From Amulumruptor sp947039275 (GTDB lineage: Bacteria > Bacteroidota > Bacteroidia > Bacteroidales > Muribaculaceae), in contig CAMQYL010000014.1 in the NCBI GenBank assembly GCA_947039275.1, forward strand, positions 10,667-74,666: a stretch of DNA of 64,000 nucleotides, written 5' to 3'. Each line of letters begins with the position of its first letter. The stretch's first letter is position 1. Made by a program: the position numbers and the translations under genes. A model generated the notes under the pieces. The model was not told where the DNA came from. It searched no databases and saw only the letters and a program-made list of their open reading frames with translations. Shown in pieces: positions 44,479 through 53,449 of the stretch.

Positions 44479-45414
44479 ATGCCTACCATGCAACGGATCA
44501 TCGATCCCATAGACATAGACCTGATCAAAGCCGAACTCACCCCCGACTGCTTCCTGCGCCACGCCAACAAAGGGGGCAACGACATATATATAATCGACGG
44601 CCGCAAGGCTCCCAACACTATGCGCGAGATAGGGCGCCTGCGCGAGATAGCGTTCCGCTCAGCCGGCGGAGGCACAGGCAAGGCTTGCGACATCGACGAG
44701 TTTGACCTGATGGAACCGCCCTGCATGCAGCTCGTGGTGTGGGACCCGGAGAACGAGCAGATACTCGGTGGCTACCGCTTCATCCGAGGCTGCGACATAC
44801 GCCAGAACCCCGACGGCACTCCGCGCATAGCCACAAGCCACATGTTCAGGTTTTCAGAGCGTTTCCTGACCGACTATCTGCCCAAGACGCTCGAACTGGG
44901 ACGCTCGTTTGTCAGACTCGAATACCAGTCGACCCGCGCCGGCGTCAAAGCAATCTACGTGCTTGACAACCTGTGGGACGGATTAGGCGCGCTGACGGTG
45001 GTCTATCCCGAAATAGAGTACCTATTCGGCAAGGTGACGATGTATCCGAGCTACGACGAGGAGTGCCGCAATATGATACTCTATTTCCTCAACAAGCATT
45101 TCCCCGACCCTGACCGCTTAGTGACCACCATCAAGCCGCTCGAGACCCACACCGACGTGGAGGCTATGAAGCGTCTCTTCCCCAACGACACATTCAAGGA
45201 GGACTACAAGGTGCTCAACAAGGCGGTGCGCGACCATGGCTACAACATACCGCCGCTGGTCAACGCCTACATGGGTCTGTCACCGACGATGCGCATGTTT
45301 GGCACTGCCATCAATGACGAATTCGGCGACGTGGAGGAGAGCGGCATATTCTTTGCCATCAGCGACATCTTCGAGGAGAAGAAGCAGCGCCACATCTCCA
45401 CCTACCACTCATGA
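44479..45414 (+). CDS. glsB: GNAT-type N-acyltransferase, probable GlsB
   Basis: 311 aa of the hemolysin-like/OlsB acyltransferase family. REIGRLREIAFRSAGGGTGK (about 50-70), DEFDLMEPPCMQLVVWD and ELGRSFVRLEYQ are the conserved blocks. It should transfer a 3-hydroxy-acyl chain to glycine as the first step of glycine-lipid synthesis. Coupled by ATGA overlap to the membrane protein gene. Confidence 0.82.
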   Translation: MPTMQRIIDPIDIDLIKAELTPDCFLRHANKGGNDIYIIDGRKAPNTMREIGRLREIAFRSAGGGTGKACDIDEFDLMEPPCMQLVVWDPENEQILGGYRFIRGCDIRQNPDGTPRIATSHMFRFSERFLTDYLPKTLELGRSFVRLEYQSTRAGVKAIYVLDNLWDGLGALTVVYPEIEYLFGKVTMYPSYDEECRNMILYFLNKHFPDPDRLVTTIKPLETHTDVEAMKRLFPNDTFKEDYKVLNKAVRDHGYNIPPLVNAYMGLSPTMRMFGTAINDEFGDVEESGIFFAISDIFEEKKQRHISTYHS

Positions 45415-46835
45415 CCCCTGCCGAGCGACTCACTGCCGCGCCCCTGTGGCTCTACGGCATTCTTGCCGCAGCTCTAGCCATAACCGCATCGGCGGTGTGG
45501 CTGATGCCGTGCGGAGCCGACGTGCAGCTCTGGCTGCTTCTCGTGGCAGTAGGTGTGCTCACAGGCTGCGCTTACCGTGCGATGCCGTGGCGCGACAACG
45601 CCGGATGGGCGGCTCTGATCATATTCTGGGCGATGCTCGCCGTCGGAGTGACTGCCAACTTGCACCAGTGGACCGTGGAACGGTGGTGTACGCTGGAGCA
45701 TCCGTGGATGCTCAACTGGGACGCCAACGACTTCCGCAACCAGGCTCTCCTGCGCATGGGGCTTGTGCCGGAGCGACCCATCTACGACCTTGACTACGCC
45801 CTGACCTATGACGGTGTGCTGGCTGCCTTCATATGGCTGTTCGGACGCTCGATAATGTATCCGATGCTCGGCAACATGCTGATGACCCTGCTGGCGGTGG
45901 TGATGAGCGGATGGCTGGCTGTCAGGCTGCTGCCGCATGAGGGCGGGACGCACAGCCCTGCATTCAAGGCTTCGGCAGCCATAATCATGACCGGAGCGAT
46001 AGCCTCCTACCTCAATTGCGGGACGGTGCTTATCAAGGACGCGACCCTCAACTGCTGCACGGTGGCAACCCTGCTGGGGCTGACCGCCCTGTGGAATCCG
46101 CCAGCCCGTCTGAGCCGCCGCGCGGTGATGGTGGTGCTGATGGTCATCGGACTCGCCGGCATCACCATAGTGCGCTACCAGATGTTGCTGATGATGCTGC
46201 CAGCGGTGGCGGTGGCTTGGCGCAGACGCTACTGGCAGTCAGCCGTTGCCGTTGCGGCGATAATCTTCATCCTCTACTTCGGCGTGAGGTCGATGGTGAC
46301 CACCTACAGCATCAATGAATACACTGACACATCCATCATAACCGAGCGGTTTTTCCAGGAGCGCGAGAGCCACGCCACATACCTTGACATGCTGGGGAAC
46401 TACGCCTCTATGGGCTTCTGGAAAAAACTGATGTGGCTGCCTGTGTGCTGCGCGGTGCAGTACCTTATACCGCTGCCGTGGAACGCACTCGCCGACATCC
46501 CGATGGGCTACACTCTGGCGTATGCCCACCAAGGATGGGCGTGGTATCTTATCGGGGGCTGCGCGCTCTATTATCTACTGCTGATCTCGTGGACCGACTG
46601 CCAGCGGAGCCTGCTGAGCCGATATGTGCTCTGGGCTGCCGCTTGCTTCGTGGGGATTGCGTGGATGTTCGGCGGGACGGTTTCGCGCTATGTGCTGCCG
46701 TTCATGCCGGTATTTGTGGCAGCGGCTCTCTGCGCGTGGCTGCGCTGCCGCCATCGCACAGCTTTCAGGCGGTTTTATGCAGGATATCTCGTGGCTTTGG
46801 CTGCTGCCCTGGGGGTGTGCTGGTGGTTAGGGTGA
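45411..46835 (+). CDS. Polytopic membrane protein of unknown function
   Basis: 474 aa with about ten hydrophobic segments and a conserved-looking extracytoplasmic loop after the third (MLNWDANDFRNQALLRMGLV). The overall plan resembles GT-C-type membrane glycosyltransferases, but I see no diagnostic motif. It is translationally coupled to glsB (ATGA), which invites a role in lipid export or modification; that is inference. Ends before a strong terminator. Confidence 0.65.
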   Translation: MTPAERLTAAPLWLYGILAAALAITASAVWLMPCGADVQLWLLLVAVGVLTGCAYRAMPWRDNAGWAALIIFWAMLAVGVTANLHQWTVERWCTLEHPWMLNWDANDFRNQALLRMGLVPERPIYDLDYALTYDGVLAAFIWLFGRSIMYPMLGNMLMTLLAVVMSGWLAVRLLPHEGGTHSPAFKASAAIIMTGAIASYLNCGTVLIKDATLNCCTVATLLGLTALWNPPARLSRRAVMVVLMVIGLAGITIVRYQMLLMMLPAVAVAWRRRYWQSAVAVAAIIFILYFGVRSMVTTYSINEYTDTSIITERFFQERESHATYLDMLGNYASMGFWKKLMWLPVCCAVQYLIPLPWNALADIPMGYTLAYAHQGWAWYLIGGCALYYLLLISWTDCQRSLLSRYVLWAAACFVGIAWMFGGTVSRYVLPFMPVFVAAALCAWLRCRHRTAFRRFYAGYLVALAAALGVCWWLG

Positions 46836-46890
46836 CATCGGCGCGGCAAGCCGCGCCCACGAAGGCAAAAATATGACGGACAATAATCTA

Positions 46891-46926
46891 AAAAAGACCT
46901 TGGGAGGGGGCTCTCAAGGTCTTTTT
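46891..46926. terminator. Rho-independent terminator (bidirectional)
   Basis: AAAAAGACCTTG pairs with CAAGGTCTTTTT around a GGGAG/CTC loop. The T-run on both strands lets it end both the plus-strand gls operon and the minus-strand tRNA transcript. Confidence 0.9.
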
Positions 46927-46935
46927 CCGTGTGGG

Positions 46936-47009
46936 TGGTTGTCTTACCTGGATTCGAACCAAGACAGGCAGAACCAAAAACTGCAGTGCTACCATTACAC
47001 CATAAGACA
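46936..47009 (-). tRNA. tRNA-Gln (anticodon TTG)
   Basis: On the minus strand: acceptor TGTCTTA pairs with TAAGACA, the D-arm contains AATGGTAGC, the anticodon arm GCAGT-TTTTGGT-TCTGC gives anticodon TTG, and the T-arm is CTTGG-TTCGAAT-CCAGG. Discriminator A and an encoded CCA follow (46938-46936). The last anticodon-stem pair is a T-T mismatch. Confidence 0.93.
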
Positions 47010-47046
47010 ATCCTATGCGCTCAGGCTTTGCAGCCTAAAGCTGCGG

Positions 47047-47054
47047 CAAAGTTA
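47047..47054 (-). promoter_or_regulatory. Promoter -7 element of tRNA-Gln
   Basis: TAACTTTG on the minus strand, 38 bp upstream of the tRNA 5' end. Confidence 0.68.
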
Positions 47055-47085
47055 CGCACAATGGCGCAAATATGCAAGTGTCTTC

Positions 47086-47136
47086 GATAAGTCTTATAAT
47101 TTTTATAAGTCTTATAAATCTTATAAGTCTTATACG
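47086..47136. repeat. 9-bp tandem array (TCTTATAAA type)
   Basis: Six imperfect units (AAGTCTTATAA, TTTTTATAAG, TCTTATAAA, TCTTATAAG, TCTTATACG) at 9-bp spacing, ending 3 bp from the tyrS stop codon. Confidence 0.85.
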
Positions 47137-47138
47137 AG

Positions 47139-48431
47139 TTAGATGACGCGGATCAGGAAGTAGTTTTTCTTGCCTTTCTGGACGAGGATGTACTTGCCCT
47201 GGAGGAGCATGTCGAGGGTGACGTCGGCGTAGATGTCGGTGACCTTCTCCTTGTTGATGGAGAAGCCGCCCTGCTGCGCGAGCTTGCGGAGCTCGCCCTT
47301 GGAGGGGAACACGGGAGCTTTGTCGACGAGCATGTCGGCTATTTTGAGCCCCTGCTCTATGTCGGTGCGCTGCACCTCAAACTGGGGCACGCCCTCGAAT
47401 ACCTCGAGGAGGATACCTTCAGGAGTGTTGCGGAGGGTCTCGCCGGCGTGGTTGCTGAAGATTATCTGCGATGCCTCCACGGCAGCCTGCCAGTCAGCCT
47501 CGGAGTGCACCATGGTGGTGAGCTCCTTGGCAAGGCGGTGCTGGAGCGGACGCTTGCCTGGATCCTGCTGCTGCTCTGCCACGAGGGCTTCAATCTCCTC
47601 GCGTGTCAGCTCGGTGAAGATCTTGATATATTTCTCGGCATCGGCATCGCTGACATTGAGCCAGAACTGATAGAACTTGTAGGGCGAAGTGTAGCGCGGA
47701 TCGAGCCACACGTTGCCGCTCTCGGTCTTGCCGAACTTGCCGCCGTCAGCCTTGGTGATCAGCGGGCATGTCAGGGCGAACGCCTCGCCACCTGTGGTGC
47801 GGCGGATGAGCTCAGTGCCGGTGGTGATGTTGCCCCACTGGTCGCTGCCGCCGAGCTGGAGCTTGCAGCCGTAATTGTTGTAGAGGTTGAGGAAGTCGTA
47901 GCCCTGGACGAGCTGGTATGAAAATTCGGTGAACGACATGCCCTGCTGGCTCTCGCCCGAGAGGCGTTTCTTCACAGAGTCCTTAGCCATCATGTAGTTG
48001 ACGGTGATGTGCTTGCCGATGTCGCGGATGAAGTCGAGGAATGTGAAATTTTTCATCCAGTCATAGTTGTTGACCATGATGGCGGCATTGGGGGCGTCGC
48101 TCTCGAAGTCAAGGAACTTGGAGAGCTGCTTCTTGATGGCTTCCTGGTTGTGGCGCAGGGTCTCCTCGTCGAGGAGCTTGCGCTCCTGGCTCTTCATGGA
48201 GGGGTCGCCGATCATGCCGGTGGCACCGCCGACGAGGGCTATGGGCTTGTGTCCCGAACGCTGGAAGTGCTTGAGAATCATTACGCCGACGAGGTGGCCT
48301 ATGTGGAGGCTGTCAGCCGTGGGGTCGATGCCGAGGTATGCTGTGGTCATCTCCTTCTTGAGCTGCTCTTCGGTGCCGGGCATCATCTGGTGTATCATGC
48401 CGCGCCACTGGAGTTCTTCAACGAAATTCAT
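47139..48431 (-). CDS. tyrS: Tyrosyl-tRNA synthetase
   Basis: 430 aa class I synthetase. DPTADSLHIGHLVG carries HIGH, ADGGKFGKTESGN the KMSKS equivalent (KFGKT), and LGGSDQWGNITTG the tyrosine-specific block. The C-terminal S4-like domain ends in GKKNYFLIRV. The start MNFVEELQWRGM at 48431 lies 49 bp after der; the frame is open further upstream but overlaps der. Confidence 0.97.
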   Translation of the reverse strand: MNFVEELQWRGMIHQMMPGTEEQLKKEMTTAYLGIDPTADSLHIGHLVGVMILKHFQRSGHKPIALVGGATGMIGDPSMKSQERKLLDEETLRHNQEAIKKQLSKFLDFESDAPNAAIMVNNYDWMKNFTFLDFIRDIGKHITVNYMMAKDSVKKRLSGESQQGMSFTEFSYQLVQGYDFLNLYNNYGCKLQLGGSDQWGNITTGTELIRRTTGGEAFALTCPLITKADGGKFGKTESGNVWLDPRYTSPYKFYQFWLNVSDADAEKYIKIFTELTREEIEALVAEQQQDPGKRPLQHRLAKELTTMVHSEADWQAAVEASQIIFSNHAGETLRNTPEGILLEVFEGVPQFEVQRTDIEQGLKIADMLVDKAPVFPSKGELRKLAQQGGFSINKEKVTDIYADVTLDMLLQGKYILVQKGKKNYFLIRVI

Positions 48432-48480
48432 TGCTGTTGCTGTATGTGTATATGGTTGTGTTATTGTTGTTGCTACGGTG

Positions 48481-49800
48481 TCATTTCTCGCGCATGTACA
48501 CGTTGATGGGCGTGCCCGAGTAGTCCCAGTTTTCGCGTATCTTGTTCTCGAGATAGCGGCGGTAGGGTTCCTTGACCCACTGCGGCAGGTTGCAGAAGAA
48601 GATAAACGTAGGCACAGGCGCGCCTTTGAGCATGGTGACGTACTTGATCTTGACATACTTGCCCTTGTTGGCAGGGGGCGGATATGCGGCGATGACCTCG
48701 AGCATGACGGTGTTGAGCTGCGATGTGGGCACCACGCGGTGGCGGTTTTTGTACACGTCCACTGCGGTCTGGAGCACCTTGAAGATGCGCTGCTTGGTCA
48801 GGGCTGATGTGAAGATGATGGGGAAGTCGACAAAGGGGGCGAAGCGGTCACGTATCGCTGACTCGAAGTGCTTGATGGCATCCTGCGACTTGTCTTCCAC
48901 GAGATCCCACTTGTTGACGCACACCACCAGCCCCTTCTTGTTGCGCTGGATGAGCGAGAATATGTTGGCGTCCTGCGCCTCTATGCCGCGGGTGGCATCG
49001 ATCATGAGGATGCAGACATCCGATGCCTCTATGGCGCGGATGCTGCGGATGACCGAGTAGTACTCGATGTCCTCGTTGACCTTGTTTTTCTTGCGTATGC
49101 CGGCGGTGTCGACGAGATAGAAGTCGAAGCCGTATTTGTTGTAGCGCGTGTAGATGCTGTCACGCGTGGTGCCGGCGATGTTGGTGACGATATTGCGGTC
49201 CTCGCCTATGAAGGCGTTGATGAGCGACGACTTGCCGGCGTTGGGACGCCCCACGATGGCAAACTTGGGTATGTCGTCGAGCTGCTCCTCGGCATCCTCG
49301 TCAGGCTCGGGCAGCTCCTTGACCACCTCGTCGAGAAGGTCGCCCGTGCCGAATCCGCTCATGGCAGATATGGGATAGGGGTCGCCGAGACCGAGACTGT
49401 AGAATTCGGGGACATTGTAGAGCCAGTCGTTGCTGTCTACCTTGTTAGCCACAAGAATCACCGGCTTCTTCGCCTTGCGGAGGATTTCGGCGATATGGTC
49501 GTCAAGGTCGGTGACACCGTTCATGGCATCGACCACGAAGAGGATTTCGTCAGCCTGCTCGATTGCGAGAGCCACCTGCTTGTTGATTTCGTCCTCGAAG
49601 ATGTCTTCGCTGTTGACCACCCAGCCGCCGGTGTCGATAATCGAAAATTCGCGGCCGTTCCAGTCCACCTTGCCATACTGGCGGTCGCGGGTGGTGCCGG
49701 CGGTCTCGTCCACGATGGCTGTGCGTGACTGGGTGAGGCGGTTAAATAGAGTCGATTTGCCTACGTTGGGGCGGCCGACTATGGCTATCATCTGTCCCAT
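48481..49800 (-). CDS. der: Ribosome-associated GTPase Der (EngA)
   Basis: 439 aa with two tandem GTPase domains: GRPNVGKSTLFNRL ... DTGGW ... NKVD, then GRPNAGKSSLINAF ... DTAGIR ... NKWD, and a C-terminal KH-like domain. Needed for 50S assembly. Its own promoter lies upstream, with an R2 repeat inside the predicted 5' untranslated region. Confidence 0.97.
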   Translation of the reverse strand: MGQMIAIVGRPNVGKSTLFNRLTQSRTAIVDETAGTTRDRQYGKVDWNGREFSIIDTGGWVVNSEDIFEDEINKQVALAIEQADEILFVVDAMNGVTDLDDHIAEILRKAKKPVILVANKVDSNDWLYNVPEFYSLGLGDPYPISAMSGFGTGDLLDEVVKELPEPDEDAEEQLDDIPKFAIVGRPNAGKSSLINAFIGEDRNIVTNIAGTTRDSIYTRYNKYGFDFYLVDTAGIRKKNKVNEDIEYYSVIRSIRAIEASDVCILMIDATRGIEAQDANIFSLIQRNKKGLVVCVNKWDLVEDKSQDAIKHFESAIRDRFAPFVDFPIIFTSALTKQRIFKVLQTAVDVYKNRHRVVPTSQLNTVMLEVIAAYPPPANKGKYVKIKYVTMLKGAPVPTFIFFCNLPQWVKEPYRRYLENKIRENWDYSGTPINVYMREK

Positions 49801-49827
49801 AAATAGATAAAGTGTGGTTGTGAAAAA

Positions 49828-49914
49828 GTAGGGACGCGGCGTGCCGCGTCATCGCACCATCATCTCACCAGTCGTAGGGTCTGCTTTTGATGACGCGGCA
49901 CGCCGCGTCCCTAC
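49828..49914. repeat. R2 palindromic repeat, complete element
   Basis: Inverted arms GTAGGGACGCGGCGTGCC... and ...GGCACGCCGCGTCCCTAC around a ~35-bp centre. It sits between the der promoter and the der start, so it would be transcribed as a hairpin in the 5' UTR. Confidence 0.93.
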
Positions 49915-49943
49915 TCCTGGATGGATATGTCGACATTTAGGTG

Positions 49944-49951
49944 CAAAGTTA
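49944..49951 (-). promoter_or_regulatory. Promoter -7 element of der
   Basis: TAACTTTG on the minus strand, just after the era stop and 144 bp from the der ATG. Confidence 0.68.
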
Positions 49952-49968
49952 ATGATTTTTTTCGTGTA

Positions 49969-50859
49969 TCACTCTATGTAGCCGAAAGCGCGGAGCTTGT
50001 TGTCGCGGTTACGCCAGTTGGGCTCTACTTTGACGAACAGCTCGAGATAGACGCGCTTGTCAAAGAAGGTCTCGATGTCCTTGCGCGCCTCGATGCCCAC
50101 CTTCTTGATGCGCGAGCCTCCGTGGCCTATGATGATGGCTTTCTGGGAGTCGCGCTCCACATAGATGACAGCCATGATGTGGATGGAATTCTCTTTCTCC
50201 TCAAATTTCTCTACGATGACCTCGGTGCTGTAGGGCACCTCCTTGTCGTAGTTGAGCAGTATCTTCTCGCGGATGATTTCGGTGACGAAGAAGCGGGCGG
50301 GCTTGTCGGTCAGGGCGTCCTTGCCGAAATATGGGGGCGAGTCGGGCAGCAGCTCGACGATGCGCTTCATCAGGTTCTCGACATTGAAGTGGAGCTTGGC
50401 TGAGATGGGGAAAATCTCGGCGTTGGGGAGCATCTGCTGCCAGCGCGCCACGATGGCTTCAAGGTCAGCCTGCTCCTTGACGAGGTCTATCTTGTTGATG
50501 ACCAGCAGCACCGGCACTGTCTCCTTGGCGACTTTGGCGAGAAACTCGGCGTTTTTGGTGGGGTCCTCCACCACATCGGTGACGTAGAGGAGTATGTCGG
50601 CATCGGTCAGCGCGCCCTCGCTGGCGTCGAGCATGCTCTGCTGGAGCTTGTATTTGGGCGAGAGCACCCCGGGGGTGTCGGAAAATACGATCTGGTATTC
50701 GGGGGTGTTGAGAATGCCCATGATGCGGTGGCGCGTGGTCTGGGCTTTGGAGGTTATGATGCTGACGCGCTCTCCTACGAGGTCGTTCATGAGGGTCGAC
50801 TTGCCGACATTGGGGTTGCCGACGATGTTGACGAAGCCGGCTTTGTGGTCTTGTGCCAT
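49969..50859 (-). CDS. era: GTPase Era
   Basis: 296 aa: an N-terminal GTPase domain (GNPNVGKSTLMNDLVG, SDTPG, NKIDLV) and a C-terminal KH domain (HIMAVIYVERDSQKAIIIGH, then GSRIKKVG) that binds the 3' end of 16S rRNA. Works in 30S assembly. Own promoter at 50901. Confidence 0.97.
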   Translation of the reverse strand: MAQDHKAGFVNIVGNPNVGKSTLMNDLVGERVSIITSKAQTTRHRIMGILNTPEYQIVFSDTPGVLSPKYKLQQSMLDASEGALTDADILLYVTDVVEDPTKNAEFLAKVAKETVPVLLVINKIDLVKEQADLEAIVARWQQMLPNAEIFPISAKLHFNVENLMKRIVELLPDSPPYFGKDALTDKPARFFVTEIIREKILLNYDKEVPYSTEVIVEKFEEKENSIHIMAVIYVERDSQKAIIIGHGGSRIKKVGIEARKDIETFFDKRVYLELFVKVEPNWRNRDNKLRAFGYIE

Positions 50860-50900
50860 ATCTGTAAGTGTGTTTTTAAATTCTGCTTTATATTTAACAA

Positions 50901-50908
50901 CAAAGATA
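50901..50908 (-). promoter_or_regulatory. Promoter -7 element of era
   Basis: TATCTTTG on the minus strand, 42 bp before the era ATG. Confidence 0.75.
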
Positions 50909-50976
50909 GCACCTTAAAAGATGCTATCTTATGCGAAATTTTCAATGCCACGGCATATGCGACGGATACCCACGTC

Positions 50977-51195
50977 GCGCCCCTTGCGGGCGCATCTCTA
51001 TGATAGCCGAGGGGCTTGCCCCTCGGTAGGGCATATGGGGAGGACGCGCTGCGCTTTGCCGCAGCGCATCAGTCGTTATCGTGTGGGAATCTTTGTGGTT
51101 GATGCGCTGCGGCAAAGCGCAGCGCGTCCCTATGGTTTCTGTTTCCGAGGGGCAAGCCCCTCGGCTAAGGTAGAGATGCGCCCACAAGGGGCGCG
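50977..51195. repeat. R3 triple-nested palindrome, copy 1
   Basis: Three inverted repeat pairs nested around a ~30-bp centre. Outer: GCGCCCCTTGCGGGCGCATC with its near complement. Middle: CCGAGGGGCTTGCCCCTCGG, itself a palindrome, with CCGAGGGGCAAGCCCCTCGG. Inner: GCGCTGCGCTTTGCCGCAGC with its complement. Most of the 424-bp era-fabH spacer is this element; no gene is visible. Confidence 0.92.
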
Positions 51196-51228
51196 TTAAT
51201 GCCATCAGCACCCATAAGTAACTGCCTT

Positions 51229-51254
51229 GATGACGCGGCACGCCGCGTCCCTAC
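51229..51254. repeat. R2 single arm
   Basis: GATGACGCGGCACGCCGCGTCCCTAC-type right arm without its left partner, next to the R3 element and 30 bp from the fabH stop. Confidence 0.85.
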
Positions 51255-51283
51255 TCGTTGGTGCTTTGTCGGCGAAACAGCAA

Positions 51284-52267
51284 TCAGATGTCCCAGACGA
51301 TGTAGAGGGCACCCCAGGTGAATCCGGCACCGAAAGCGGTGAGTATCATCTTGTCGCCAGGCTTGAGGGTGTTCTTGTACTCGTCGATGCAGAGGGGGAT
51401 GGAGGCTGCGCTGGTGTTGCCGAACTTCTGGATGTTGACAAGCACCTTGGAGCGGTCGATGCCGGCACGGTCGGCTACAGCCTCGATGATGCGGAGGTTG
51501 GCCTGATGGGGCACGAACCAGTCGACTGACTCCATGGTCAGCCCGTTGCGCTTTGCCACATCGAGCGAGGATGTGAGCATGTCGGTAACGGCATGCTTGT
51601 ATACCTGGCGTCCCTCCTGGTAGATGTAGTGGTCGCCGGCATCCACGGTCTCGTGGGTGGCGGGGTGTACGGAGCCGCCAGCCTTCATCAGCAGGTGGGG
51701 CAGACCCTCGCCGTTGACGTGGAACTCACCGTCCATGATGCCTACGGGCTTGTCGGTAGGCTCGATAAGCATGCAGGCGGCTGCATCGCCGAAGAGAGGA
51801 CAGGTGGAGCGGTCAGAGTAGTTGGTCATCGATGACATCTTCTCGGCTGCCACTACCACCACCTTGCGGCGGAGACCCGACTTGACGTAAGCTGCGGCAT
51901 CCTGCAGAGCCACGAGGAATCCGGCACATGCAGCCTGGATGTCATAGGCGTAGGCATTGGCAAGACCGCAGTCGTGGGCGATGATCGAGCCGGTGGAGGG
52001 GAAACGGTAGTCGGGGTTGGAGGTGGCGCATATGAGCAGGTCTACCTCCTCTGGTGCTGTGCCGGTGGACTCAAGCAGACGCTTGACGGCTATGGCTCCC
52101 ATATAGCTTGAGCCGGTGCCCTCCTTTTTCAGGATACGGCGTTCTTTGATGCCGACACGGGTGGTGATCCATTCATCATTGGTATCGACCATCTTTGAGA
52201 GCATCTCGTTGTCGAGGATGTCGTCGGGGACGTATGACGCCACACCTGAAATCTTTGCGTAAACCAT
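51284..52267 (-). CDS. fabH: 3-oxoacyl-ACP synthase III
   Basis: 327 aa condensing enzyme that starts fatty-acid synthesis from acetyl-CoA and malonyl-ACP. Catalytic triad: C114 in QAACAGFLVAL, H in WFVPHQANLRI, N in FGNTSAASIPL. In the usual block after rpmF; plsX, which often lies between them in other bacteria, is absent. Confidence 0.95.
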   Translation of the reverse strand: MVYAKISGVASYVPDDILDNEMLSKMVDTNDEWITTRVGIKERRILKKEGTGSSYMGAIAVKRLLESTGTAPEEVDLLICATSNPDYRFPSTGSIIAHDCGLANAYAYDIQAACAGFLVALQDAAAYVKSGLRRKVVVVAAEKMSSMTNYSDRSTCPLFGDAAACMLIEPTDKPVGIMDGEFHVNGEGLPHLLMKAGGSVHPATHETVDAGDHYIYQEGRQVYKHAVTDMLTSSLDVAKRNGLTMESVDWFVPHQANLRIIEAVADRAGIDRSKVLVNIQKFGNTSAASIPLCIDEYKNTLKPGDKMILTAFGAGFTWGALYIVWDI

Positions 52268-52317
52268 GATTATGTGTTACTTGGAGTAATTGTCTGTGAT
52301 AAGTGGTAGGTAAATGC

Positions 52318-52325
52318 AAAGTTAT
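52318..52325 (-). promoter_or_regulatory. Promoter -7 element of fabH
   Basis: TAACTTTG on the minus strand, 51 bp before the fabH ATG. Confidence 0.68.
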
Positions 52326-52403
52326 GACTATCGCCCATGTGGGGCGATAATCACAATCTGCATAGCGCTTACTGGCGTAAGATTGCGTGTAGAGGCATCT
52401 GGC

Positions 52404-52427
52404 TGACATGCCATGGCATGTCCCTAC
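52404..52427. repeat. R1 single arm
   Basis: Right arm with the A-type palindrome (GACATGCCATGGCATGTC then CCTAC) and no left partner, in the fabH-rpmF spacer, 21 bp past the rpmF stop. Confidence 0.85.
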
Positions 52428-52448
52428 AAGCCGCAGCCGCTCGGTGGC

Positions 52449-52634
52449 TTAGACTGTCTCAGCCTTTTCGATCACGACCTTGCCACGATAGTAGCCGCAT
52501 ACGCCGCATACAGTGTGGTAAACGTGCCATGAACCGCAGTTGGGGCAGAGTGCCAGTGTGGGGAGCACTGCCTTATCGTGAGTACGACGCTTTGCGGTAC
52601 GTGTCTTTGATTGCTTTCGTTTAGGATGTGCCAT
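52449..52634 (-). CDS. rpmF: 50S ribosomal protein L32
   Basis: 61 aa. MAHPKRKQSKTRTAKRRTHD is the standard L32 start, and the zinc ribbon CPNCGSWH ... CGVCGYY keeps all four cysteines. Follows DUF177 by 59 bp. Confidence 0.96.
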   Translation of the reverse strand: MAHPKRKQSKTRTAKRRTHDKAVLPTLALCPNCGSWHVYHTVCGVCGYYRGKVVIEKAETV

Positions 52635-52693
52635 TGTTGTTTATCTGTTTGTGTGAGTTATATATTTCTTGTTGCGATATGTGTGCAGTCTTG

Positions 52694-53302
52694 TCATTCG
52701 TTGTCATCACCTGAAGCGGACGATAAGCCCTTGAGAGCATCCCAGCGTGGATCGGTGGGAGCGGCGGCATCATCGTCGGCGGCGATATCCACAGAGTCCA
52801 TCTCCTCTATCAGCGACTCCTCGAGCGCGCCGTCCTCAGCCGAAGCCGAGCTGACCTTGTGGCGGTGGAGCATGGCGTTCATATCCTTGTTGCACTTGCC
52901 GGGGGCATGCACATGCTTGATGGGGATGGTCAGAGCCACGGTGTCATAGAGCATGTAAGCCACGTTGAGATAGTTCTCGCTCTCGGGAATCTCAAGCAGG
53001 GTGTCTGAATCGTCGCAGTACGCCTCGCCATACTTGACGCTGATGTCGTAGGTGGTGTCCACGTCGTGGAGCATCGCATCAAGGCAGCGGTCACACAGCA
53101 GGGTGACGGTGCCCGTGACGTGGAAATGCAGATCGTATACGTCGCCTTTGTGGGTGACGGTGAGCTTCACGTCAAGGTCAGCCCCGTGGATGTCGGAGCT
53201 TTCCATGTTGACGAAAAACTGCTTGCCGAGATGATAGTCAAACTCCTGTGTTCCCACAGGCATAGACTTCAGGGGCAGCTTGAATTCGGTGAACTTTCCC
53301 AC
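52694..53302 (-). CDS. DUF177 (YceD) family protein
   Basis: 202 aa. The core (LKSMPVGTQEFDYHLGKQFF ... VTGTVTLLCDRCLDAMLHDV) has the YceD CxxC pair. The C-terminal 40 residues are acidic and Ala/Ser-rich. Members accompany rpmF almost universally and are linked to 23S rRNA accumulation. First gene of the block, with its own promoter. Confidence 0.9.
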   Translation of the reverse strand: MGKFTEFKLPLKSMPVGTQEFDYHLGKQFFVNMESSDIHGADLDVKLTVTHKGDVYDLHFHVTGTVTLLCDRCLDAMLHDVDTTYDISVKYGEAYCDDSDTLLEIPESENYLNVAYMLYDTVALTIPIKHVHAPGKCNKDMNAMLHRHKVSSASAEDGALEESLIEEMDSVDIAADDDAAAPTDPRWDALKGLSSASGDDNE

Positions 53303-53354
53303 GGCTTTAGTGATTGGAGATAAGTCTCTTAGGTGTGAGTTGAGAAAAACTGTG

Positions 53355-53362
53355 CAAAGTTA
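53355..53362 (-). promoter_or_regulatory. Promoter -7 element of the DUF177-rpmF unit
   Basis: TAACTTTG on the minus strand, 53 bp from the DUF177 ATG. Confidence 0.73.
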
Positions 53363-53449
53363 ATGATTTTCCTGATATAAAACAAGCATCGCGGAAAAAG
53401 GCGCTGCTGCCATTTTGTCGCACTTCGTTTTTTTAATTTACGACGCTTT

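Noticed and set aside
46903..47009. A second tRNA or tmRNA next to tRNA-Gln
   Set aside because: Only one cloverleaf can be drawn; the neighbouring hairpin is the terminator at 46891-46926.
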